Source: Verrucomicrobiota bacterium (GTDB lineage: Bacteria; Verrucomicrobiota; Verrucomicrobiia; Opitutales; Opitutaceae). From it: 16,081 nucleotides of DNA. The position numbers and the translations under genes are program-made. Below the pieces are notes generated by a model. The model was not told the DNA's origin. It saw nothing but the letters and a program-made list of their open reading frames with translations, and did no database searches. The DNA is taken from the NCBI GenBank assembly GCA_023446735.1, contig JAEXPQ010000142.1, forward strand, positions 1 through 16,081, read 5' to 3'. This document shows positions 7,032 through 13,800 of this stretch, in pieces. Positions within the stretch are counted from its first letter, which is position 1; each line of letters opens with the position of its first letter.

Positions 7032-10000
7032 TCAGGGGACGATGGTGGCGCCGGGGATGGTGCCGGCGGGCTGCGGGACGAGCGGAGTGGTGCCGTCGGG
7101 CAGGGTGTTGCGGCGCAGGAGGAGGCCGCCGACGTGGATAGGCTCGTTGCCCTTGGCGCGGAACGTGAAGGCGTCGACGGCGTTGGAGTCGTAGAGCACA
7201 TCGGCGGCGCGTCCGTGCAGGGTGCGGAACTGGAAGCTGGTCGCGCCGGGGCCGGCGGGCGTCTCGCGGTTTCCGCGGTAGACGTGGGCGGCGAGGACGA
7301 CGCCGTCGTAGTCGGACTTGAGCTCGTTGTTGACGAGCGTCTTGAACGACGAGTCGCCTTCGCCGGCGAAGGTGTTGGCGAGGAACTGGATGTGCCAGCC
7401 GGGCATCGTGCCCTGATAGTGGCGACCGGTCCAGGTGGTGGCGACGCCCGCGGTGCCGGTGCGCCCCCAGCGGTTGCCGGCCTTGATGCTGTCTAGGGCG
7501 ACGTAGTAGTCGTCGTGTTGGGCCTCGGTGAGGTAGTCGTTGTCGACCATCAGGTAGCGGCCGAGCATCGAGATGATGGAGACGGTAGAGGTGCCGTCGG
7601 GCGCGACGTCCCAAGGGCGATCGATGGTCACGGAGGTGGTGCCCTTCGTGACGCCGAGCACGTGCCGCCACTGGCCGGCGCCGCGGCCGTCGAGGATCAG
7701 GGCCACGCCACCGGTCCAGTTGTATTTGTCAGCCGGAACACCTTTGCCGGCGACGCTCAGGGTCGGTTCGGCGAGGGTCATGGTGGTGCCGCTCACGGCG
7801 GCGACGGCGCCGCGGTAGATGCCCTCGCTGCCGTCGGCGGTATAGCCGCCATCCTGGAGTTCGACGATCGTGACCGTGGAGGTGGCGTCGGGAGCGGTGT
7901 CCCACGGGCGATCGAGCGTGACGACGGTGGTGGCCGCAGAGGGGACGGAGCGGAGGTAGCGCCATTGGCCGGCGCCGCGGCCGGCGATGAGGACCGCAGC
8001 CGCCCCGGCCCAGTCCTTGGTCGCCGGCTTCCCGTCCCTAGTGGTGATGGTGGGCGCAGCGAGGGTCATGGTGCTGCCGGTCATGCTCACGACGGGGCCT
8101 TGGTAGATGTGGCGGGTATCGGTGGCCGCGTTGCTCACGAGTTCCGCACTTTCGGGGTAGGTGTTGTTGATCCAGAGGACGTCGCGGCAGTAGGGGTCGG
8201 TGGGGGAGTGGAAGGGGGTGAGGCAGAGACTGGTGTTGCCGTTGGTGGGGCCGGTGACCTCGATGGTGTTGCCGGCGACGATGAGGTTGTGGCTCATCGC
8301 GCTGAACTTGAAACCGAAGTTGTTATACCGAACGAGTGAGCCGGTGATGGAAATGTGGCGGACGTCGTCGCGACCGAAGATTCCTTTGGAGGCGATGATT
8401 TCCACGTCCTCGACGCGAAGGTTGGCCGTGCTGCGCAGGTGTAGGCCGAAAGGCATGTTGTCCTCGAGCGTAGTGTCGAGGCGCGGGGCGGTGAGGCGCA
8501 GCCGGCGGAAAGTGGTCGGGGTCCGGGTGAAGCCGCGATAGACGACGGCGCCGAAGTACGATGGGTTGGTGATGGTGAAGGCGATGTCCTCGAGGCCGAA
8601 CGGTTCGTCCTGAGTGAAAACGCGATTCATGACGAGGCCGGCGAGCTTGGGCATCGTGGCACGGGGATTGGTGTCCCAGCGCACGAGCGTCTGGTCGCGG
8701 CCGGCGCCCTTCAGGACGGTGAAGCGCGGCAGGAGCAGGGGCTGGGTCAGCACGTAGGTGCCGGCGGGGACGTGGACGATGCCGCCGCCGGCGGCGGCCG
8801 CGGCGTCGAGCGCGGCGGTGAACTTGGCGTCGTCGTCGGTGCCGGTGGGCGCCTCGACGGTGAAGGGGTTCGTCGGCCAGGCGGTGGCTTTCCGAATCGT
8901 GACGGTGTCGACCGGGGAGCGGACGAAGGTCGTGAACTTCACCCAGCCGGCGGCGCCGCCGCAGCCATTGTGGACATAGAGCTGGTAGTCGCCCTCGGCG
9001 AGAGCGGCGGGGAGGGTGTAGCGCAGGGCGTAACCGGTGCTGGTGGTGAGGCGCGCGGGCTCGACGAGCTCTGCGGCGACGGTGTCGTTGCGTACCAGGG
9101 CGGCGCGGGGGCCGAGGGAGCCGGGGCCGACGATCTCGAGACAGGTGCCGGCAACGGTGAGCGAGCCGCCGGGCGTGGCGGTTTCACCCAGGTCGCCCTG
9201 CACGAACCAGGGATCGGCGCGGTTGACGAGGTGCACGGGGCCGGTGGTGCCGGCCTCCTTCAGGCGCAGGGCGTAGACGCCGGGTTTCCAGGAACCGGGT
9301 ACGGTGACGGTGACGCTGCGCGGGGTGGCGGTGTGCGGGGTGAGGGCGGTCCAGCCGGTGGGCGCGGGGGCGGCGGCGAGCGGCGAGCCGGGGGCGGTGT
9401 CGGGCAGGCGGGCCAGCTCGGCAGTGGAGTCGAGGTCGGTGCCGGCGCAGGTGGCGAGGATGGTCTGGTCGGGGGCGACGGGCTGCGAGGCCCAGAACAC
9501 GATGGGACCGCCGGGAACGGGGAGGGTGCGGACCTGCGGGTCGGTGCCGGCGGCGAATTCTCGGAGGTTGGAGAAACCGTCGCCGTCGGGATCGGCGGAA
9601 GCGTTGGCGAGGGCGGGGTTGGTGCCGTGGTCGGACTCCCAGAAGTCGTCCATGCCATCGCCGTCGGTGTCGGCCCTGGCGGGGTCGAGCCCGAGCTGGG
9701 CCTCTTCCCAGTCGGTGAGGAGGTCGGCGTCGCCGTCGGAGTCGAAGGCGGTGACGCGGTAGAAGGCGGAGCCGGTCGGTTGGACGACGCGGGTGAGGTC
9801 CGAACCGTTTCCTCCGACCGACGAACCGAGGAGGCTCCACTGCTTGAGGTCGGGGGATTGGGAGATGTAGTAGCGTTTCCCTTTCAGGCCGGGCCAGCGC
9901 AGCACGAGGTTGGCGGAGTCGTCGCGCTCGAGGGCGACGAGGGGCCGGCTGGCGGCGGAGAGAGGGTTGGTGCCGGCGATCTGTTCGAGGAGGTTGGAGA

Positions 10001-10160
10001 AGCCGTCGCCGTCGGGATCGGCGTCATCGGCTCCGGCGGCAGGATACGCGGCCTGCCAGATGTCGGAGAGGCCGTCGTGGTCGAGGTCGAGAACGGCGTG
10101 GGCGGCGGGCGCGACGACAAGGAGCGCGGCGGCGAAGAGCGGGGCGAGGCGGTGGCGCAT
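7032..10160 (-). CDS. Secreted multidomain beta-helix protein (pectate-lyase-like) with TSP3 repeats
   Basis: A 1042-residue exported protein. Residues 1-22 are a signal peptide (ALLVVAPAAHA). Residues 24-70 hold the shared calcium-loop pair, 86-136 the module YYISQSPDL ... AFYRV, and 139-208 three tandem TSP3-like loops (DSDGDADLLTDWEE, DTDGDGMDDFWE, DPDGDGFSNLRE). About 219-425 comprise beta-rich domains (VFWASQPV, PWFVQGDLGETATPGG, YQLYVHNGCGGAAGW). The C-terminal 440-1030 is a right-handed beta-helix opening with GGGIVHVPAGTYVLTQPL, as in the pectate lyase 3-like superfamily. The helix is interrupted by two consecutive copies of a module with the GRGAGQWR and DRPWD signatures (685-780 and 781-864). 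It probably binds or cleaves an acidic or complex polysaccharide outside the cell, but I cannot identify catalytic residues. The ATG at 10160 begins the signal peptide; the frame stays open to 10538 across repeat DNA, which I exclude. Confidence 0.88.
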   Translation of the reverse strand: MRHRLAPLFAAALLVVAPAAHAVLDLDHDGLSDIWQAAYPAAGADDADPDGDGFSNLLEQIAGTNPLSAASRPLVALERDDSANLVLRWPGLKGKRYYISQSPDLKQWSLLGSSVGGNGSDLTRVVQPTGSAFYRVTAFDSDGDADLLTDWEEAQLGLDPARADTDGDGMDDFWESDHGTNPALANASADPDGDGFSNLREFAAGTDPQVRTLPVPGGPIVFWASQPVAPDQTILATCAGTDLDSTAELARLPDTAPGSPLAAAPAPTGWTALTPHTATPRSVTVTVPGSWKPGVYALRLKEAGTTGPVHLVNRADPWFVQGDLGETATPGGSLTVAGTCLEIVGPGSLGPRAALVRNDTVAAELVEPARLTTSTGYALRYTLPAALAEGDYQLYVHNGCGGAAGWVKFTTFVRSPVDTVTIRKATAWPTNPFTVEAPTGTDDDAKFTAALDAAAAAGGGIVHVPAGTYVLTQPLLLPRFTVLKGAGRDQTLVRWDTNPRATMPKLAGLVMNRVFTQDEPFGLEDIAFTITNPSYFGAVVYRGFTRTPTTFRRLRLTAPRLDTTLEDNMPFGLHLRSTANLRVEDVEIIASKGIFGRDDVRHISITGSLVRYNNFGFKFSAMSHNLIVAGNTIEVTGPTNGNTSLCLTPFHSPTDPYCRDVLWINNTYPESAELVSNAATDTRHIYQGPVVSMTGSTMTLAAPTITTRDGKPATKDWAGAAAVLIAGRGAGQWRYLRSVPSAATTVVTLDRPWDTAPDATSTVTIVELQDGGYTADGSEGIYRGAVAAVSGTTMTLAEPTLSVAGKGVPADKYNWTGGVALILDGRGAGQWRHVLGVTKGTTSVTIDRPWDVAPDGTSTVSIISMLGRYLMVDNDYLTEAQHDDYYVALDSIKAGNRWGRTGTAGVATTWTGRHYQGTMPGWHIQFLANTFAGEGDSSFKTLVNNELKSDYDGVVLAAHVYRGNRETPAGPGATSFQFRTLHGRAADVLYDSNAVDAFTFRAKGNEPIHVGGLLLRRNTLPDGTTPLVPQPAGTIPGATIVP
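7572..8108 (-). repeat. Tandem duplication of the GRGAGQWR module inside the beta-helix gene
   Basis: Residues 685-780 and 781-864 of the encoded protein start with IYQGPV and IYRGAV, and each contains TMTLA, GRGAGQWR, DRPWD and PD-TSTV in the same order. The paralogue at 10309-13353 has one copy. This is a protein-level repeat, diverged at DNA level. Confidence 0.85.
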
Positions 10161-10176
10161 GGGGGCGGAGAGCGGA

Positions 10177-10218
10177 ATCCGAACGTTGAACACGGAACTT
10201 CGAACACGGAGCACTGAA
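10177..10218. repeat. Six phased heptamers upstream of the beta-helix gene
   Basis: ATCCGAA, CGTTGAA, CACGGAA, CTTCGAA, CACGGAG, CACTGAA, ending 16 bases from the start codon at 10160 on the minus strand. Shares CACGGAA and CTTCGAA with 5586-5613. Confidence 0.85.
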
Positions 10219-10241
10219 TGGGAGCAGGAGGGCGGGCGGAG

Positions 10242-10295
10242 GAGAACGAGCAGGAGCAGGAGAATGAGAAGGAGCAGGGGAATGAGAAGGAGGGG
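10242..10295. repeat. Nine hexamers downstream of the beta-helix stop
   Basis: GAGAAC, GAGCAG, GAGCAG, GAGAAT, GAGAAG, GAGCAG, GGGAAT, GAGAAG, GAGGGG. It lies between the stop at 10309 and the heptamers at 10177-10218. Confidence 0.88.
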
Positions 10296-10308
10296 AAGGA
10301 GGACGGGG

Positions 10309-13300
10309 TCAGGGGAGCACAACGGTGCCGGGGATGGTGCCGGTGGGCTTGGCGGATGTGCCCGTGCTACCCGGATTGATAGGCGGGGCGGAGGTCGAGC
10401 CGGGCAGGGTGTTCTGGCGCAGCAGCACGCCGGAGACGGCGTAGGGATGGTCGGCCCATTGCTTGGGCTTGAAACGACCTTCAAGGGCGATGGAGTCGAC
10501 CTGGTTGTGCTCCAGGAGGGCACCGGAGAAGCGCCCACCTTCGCTGGTCAGCTTGAGGGTGAACGGCTTGGCGGTGAGGTTGATGTTGTTGCGGTAGACG
10601 TGGGCGGCGCCGACCTCGCCGCTGTAACCAACAGTCGGAGCCATGACGCCGGACAGGAAGTGGGTGCTCTCGCCGCGGACGACGGTGTTGTCGAGTACCT
10701 GGAGATGCCAGCCGGGCATGGTGCCGTAGTAGTGGCGGCCGGTCCAGCAGGGGACGGCGGCCTTGGGCGTGGGGTCGCCGGAGGGCGCCCCGGGGACCTT
10801 GACGACGCCGTAGGCGTTGGAGGCCTTGATGCTGTCGAGTGTGCAATAGTAGTCCTGATGGAGCGGCTCGGCAGCGTAGTTGTTGTCGATGAAGATGGTG
10901 CGACCGAGAAACTCGTTTAGCCCGATGGTGGAGGTGGCGTCGGGCTCGATGTCCCACGGGCGGTCGACGGTGATGGTGCTGCCTTTCGAGGGGGCGGAAA
11001 CGACCAGGCGCCACTGGCCGGCACCGCGGCCGCCGAGGATCTGGACGACCGAGCCTTCCCAGTTGGGGGCGCGATTGACGGCGGAGTAGTGGGTGATGGT
11101 GCCGGGCACGACGAGGGTGGTGCCGGCGGCGGAGGCGATCGGTCCGGTGTAGCCGCCGGAGGTGCCATCGGTGGAGTAGCCGACGTATTCCCGCACCGAG
11201 TACTTTTCTGTGCGGTTTTCCGCGGCGATGAATTTCTCCAGTTTGTTCTCGCTCCAGTTGTTGGCGAGGAGCAGGTCGCGGCAGTAGGGCTGGCTATTGA
11301 AGCAGGCGAAGAAGAACCCGGGGTTGGGCACGTTGTTCTTGGGCAAGTTCCAGCCGTTTTCATCGGGATTGCCGCACATCTCGAAGACGTTGTCGTAGAT
11401 GACGTGGTTGTGGCCCCCGCCGCTGAACGAGATGTTCATGCCACGGAACCGGAAGGTCGATCCGGATATCCGGATGTAGGTGACGCCTCGTAGGGTGTAG
11501 ATGCAGTGGTTGGGGGAGGAGATGACGCAATCCTCGATGATCGTGTTGGCGGCGTCCTGCAGGTAGAGCGCCATGGGCCGGCCTTCGGAGAGCGAAGGAG
11601 TCGCTATTTCCAGATGGGTGTTGCGGAACCAGCCCGGCTCGGTGACGCCGTTCCGCATCACCAGCTTGCCCAGAAACGTCGGGCTCGACCGGAGGGTCAG
11701 ATTCTCGAGCGCGAAGGTTACGGTGAAGGAGAGGGTCGTGTTGCCGGGGGAGGTCTTCTCGCCGTGCACGATCCCGTTGACGCCCCAACCGCTGTCGTCG
11801 TAGGCGGGATCGTTTATCGGTGGGTTCGCCGACCAGCTTACGATGCTCTTGTCGGGGCCGTCGCCGACAAGGACGGTGCGCCGCGGGAGGATGAGGCGCT
11901 GGGTGAGCGTGTAGGTGCCCGCGGGGATGTGGACGCGGCCGCCGCCGTTGGCCTTCACCAGTGCGAAGGCGGCGGCAAAGCGCTCGTCGTCGTTGGCGCC
12001 GGCCATCGCGGTGAGGTTGTAGGTGGTCGCGGGCCAGGGCTCGGCGGCGCGCACGGTCACGGTCGTGATCGGGGTCTCGATGGCAGTGGTGAACTTCACC
12101 CAGCCGGCCGGACCGCCGTAACCGTTGTGGAGGTACAGGGAGTAGTCGCCCGCCGGGGTGCCGGCGGGGACGGTGTAGCGCAGGGCGAAACCGACGCTCG
12201 GGGCGCTGCCGGTCTTCGGTGCCTGTGTGCCGACCCGGGATGGCGCGGTGAGTTCGACCGCGGGATGGCCGGCGCGCAGGAGCACCGCGCGCGGAGTGGC
12301 GCCGGAGAACGCGAGGCAGTTGCCCGCGATGACGAATGAGCCGCCGGGCGTGGCGGTGTCGCCCTGATCGCCCTGCACGAACCACGGATCGGGTAGATTG
12401 ACCAGCCGGGCGGGGCTGGCCTGGCCGCCGCGTGTCACGCGCAGCGCGTAGATGCCTTGTGTCCAATCCGAGGGTACGGTCACGGTGACGTTGCGGGGGG
12501 TGGCGGTGTGCGGGGCGACGGCGGTCCAGTTCCACGTCGCCGGGTCGAACTCGGGGGCGGGCGGGAGGCCGGGGGCTCCGTCGGCGAGACGGGCGAGTTC
12601 GGCGGTGGTGCCGATGTCGGTGCCTCCGCAGGTGGCGAGAATCGTCTCGTCGGGCTTCACCGGCTGGGAGGCCCAGAAGATGCGGGGGCCGCCCGCGAGG
12701 ATTGGTTCAGCGACGGACCAGTCGGTGCCCGCTCGGTATTCCTGCAGGTTGGAGAAACCGTCGTGATCGAGGTCGGAGCCGGCATCGGCGACCAGCGGGT
12801 TCGCGCCGTAGATCGTTTCCCAGTAGTCGGGCAGGCCGTCGCCGTCGGAGTCCTTCTGGTCGGGACGCGAGCCGAGCAGAAGCTCCTCGGCGTTGGAAAG
12901 GCCGTCGGAGTCCTGGTCTTTTTCGAGGAAGCGGAGCCTGAAAAAGGGGCCCAGAAGGGGGACTGCACCACCCACCGTGCGCGAGATTTCGCCATCGACG
13001 CCGAGGGTGGGCGAGGTGTCGTCGCCCCAGGCCGTGAGGTTGGACGAGGACTCGATGACGTAATTTTTGTGACGAGACGCGGGCCAGCGCAGGACGAGGT
13101 TGCCACCGGCGTCGGGGGCGAGGGTCGTGAACGGACGGCTCTGCGGGTTCAGAGGATCGGTGCCGGCTTGGGACTCGAGGAGATTGGAGGCGCCGTCGCC
13201 GTCGGTGTCGCCCGCCGGATCGTTGGCCGCCGGGTAGGCCGCGGCCCAGACGTCCGACATGCCGTCGTGGTCAAGGTCGAGGGAGGCGTGGAGCGTGGCC

Positions 13301-13353
13301 GGCGCGAGAAGTGCGGCCGGGAGCAGGAGGGCAAGGGGGGACAGGTGGCGCAT
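10309..13353 (-). CDS. Secreted multidomain beta-helix protein (pectate-lyase-like) with TSP3 repeats
   Basis: A 1014-residue exported paralogue of 7032-10160. Residues 1-23 are a signal peptide (LALLLPAALLAPATLHA). Residues 25-70 carry the calcium-loop pair, 87-140 the module NYVIESSSNLTAW ... FFRL, and 145-211 three TSP3-like loops (DQDSDGLSNAEE, DSDGDGLPDYWE, DLDHDGFSNLQE). About 223-435 comprise beta-rich domains (IFWASQPV, PWFVQGDQGDTATPGG, YSLYLHNGYGGPAGW). The beta-helix begins near 455 with GGGRVHIPAGTYTLTQRL and runs to the end. Only one GRGAGQWR/DRPWD module is present (about 737-815) against two in the paralogue. Conserved YCRDLLLANN and GTMPGWHLQVLDNT blocks are shared with it. 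The substrate is unknown, probably a polysaccharide. The ATG at 13353 starts the signal peptide; upstream lies a very long C/T-rich heptamer leader and no Shine-Dalgarno. Downstream, 148 bases separate it from the paralogue's start. Confidence 0.88.
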   Translation of the reverse strand: MRHLSPLALLLPAALLAPATLHASLDLDHDGMSDVWAAAYPAANDPAGDTDGDGASNLLESQAGTDPLNPQSRPFTTLAPDAGGNLVLRWPASRHKNYVIESSSNLTAWGDDTSPTLGVDGEISRTVGGAVPLLGPFFRLRFLEKDQDSDGLSNAEELLLGSRPDQKDSDGDGLPDYWETIYGANPLVADAGSDLDHDGFSNLQEYRAGTDWSVAEPILAGGPRIFWASQPVKPDETILATCGGTDIGTTAELARLADGAPGLPPAPEFDPATWNWTAVAPHTATPRNVTVTVPSDWTQGIYALRVTRGGQASPARLVNLPDPWFVQGDQGDTATPGGSFVIAGNCLAFSGATPRAVLLRAGHPAVELTAPSRVGTQAPKTGSAPSVGFALRYTVPAGTPAGDYSLYLHNGYGGPAGWVKFTTAIETPITTVTVRAAEPWPATTYNLTAMAGANDDERFAAAFALVKANGGGRVHIPAGTYTLTQRLILPRRTVLVGDGPDKSIVSWSANPPINDPAYDDSGWGVNGIVHGEKTSPGNTTLSFTVTFALENLTLRSSPTFLGKLVMRNGVTEPGWFRNTHLEIATPSLSEGRPMALYLQDAANTIIEDCVISSPNHCIYTLRGVTYIRISGSTFRFRGMNISFSGGGHNHVIYDNVFEMCGNPDENGWNLPKNNVPNPGFFFACFNSQPYCRDLLLANNWSENKLEKFIAAENRTEKYSVREYVGYSTDGTSGGYTGPIASAAGTTLVVPGTITHYSAVNRAPNWEGSVVQILGGRGAGQWRLVVSAPSKGSTITVDRPWDIEPDATSTIGLNEFLGRTIFIDNNYAAEPLHQDYYCTLDSIKASNAYGVVKVPGAPSGDPTPKAAVPCWTGRHYYGTMPGWHLQVLDNTVVRGESTHFLSGVMAPTVGYSGEVGAAHVYRNNINLTAKPFTLKLTSEGGRFSGALLEHNQVDSIALEGRFKPKQWADHPYAVSGVLLRQNTLPGSTSAPPINPGSTGTSAKPTGTIPGTVVLP

Positions 13354-13372
13354 CGTGGCGGAGGGGGGGCCG

Positions 13373-13554
13373 GAAGGCGGAGGACGGAGGGAGGACGACG
13401 GACGACAGATGACGGACGACGGACGACAGATGACGGACGACGGATGACAGACGACAGACGACGGACGGCAGATGACGGACGACAGACGACGGACGGCAGA
13501 TGATGGAGGACAGATGATGGCGGACAGATGACGGAGGACCGCGGGCGGAGGGCG
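13373..13554. repeat. 26 phased heptamers, GACGACR class, in the leader of the beta-helix gene
   Basis: Units vary around GAYGACR (GACGACG, GACGACA, GATGACG, GACGGCA, GATGATG and edge forms GAAGGCG, GAGGACG, GCGGGCG). The 182 bases divide exactly into 26 units. Higher-order repeats are visible: GACGACG-GACGACA-GATGACG occurs twice in a row (13394-13435), and GACGACG-GACGGCA recurs at 13457 and 13485. It begins 19 bases upstream of the start codon at 13353. Confidence 0.93.
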
Positions 13555-13578
13555 GTGTCCGGAGTAGCAGGTGACAAA

Positions 13579-13739
13579 GTGACAGGTGGCAAGTGGGCGG
13601 AAACCGGAGGGCGGACGGAGGACGGAGGACAGATGGCGGACGACAGACGACGGATGACAGATGACGGAGGGCGGATGACGGACGACCCTGCTCGAAACTC
13701 GAAACGCGAACCCGGAAACCTAAGGCCCGTCGGCCGGTG
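13579..13739. repeat. 23 phased heptamers, mixed GACGGAG and CTCGAAA classes
   Basis: 161 bases, exactly 23 units in one phase: GTGACAG, GTGGCAA, GTGGGCG, GAAACCG, GAGGGCG, GACGGAG (twice), GACAGAT and so on to GACCCTG, then CTCGAAA (twice), CGCGAAC, CCGGAAA, CCTAAGG, CCCGTCG, GCCGGTG. The last part keeps the unit order of 69-103 (CGCGAAA, CCGGAAA, CCTAAAA ... GCCGTAA). A 24-base spacer separates it from 13373-13554. Confidence 0.92.
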
Positions 13740-13752
13740 GAGGCGGAAGGGA

Positions 13753-13800
13753 GAGAACGAGAAGGAGGAGGAGAACGAGAACGATGAAGAGCAGGAGCTA
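13753..13800. repeat. Eight hexamers running into the stop codon of the TIM-barrel gene
   Basis: GAGAAC, GAGAAG, GAGGAG, GAGAAC, GAGAAC, GATGAA, GAGCAG, GAGCTA. The final CTA (13798-13800) is the complement of the TAG stop of the minus-strand gene, so tract and stop overlap. Confidence 0.88.

Noticed and set aside
7032..10538. Longer 1168-residue start for the beta-helix gene
   Set aside because: The extra 126 residues read through hexamer and heptamer DNA; a clear signal peptide begins at the ATG at 10160.
12457..13503. Plus-strand frame ending in repeated GRRTTDD heptapeptides
   Set aside because: It is antisense to the beta-helix gene and its peptide repeat is only the translation of the DNA heptamers.
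13373..13554. CRISPR-like array
   Set aside because: Units are 7 bases and contiguous, with no unique spacers of 25-40 bases and no cas genes nearby.
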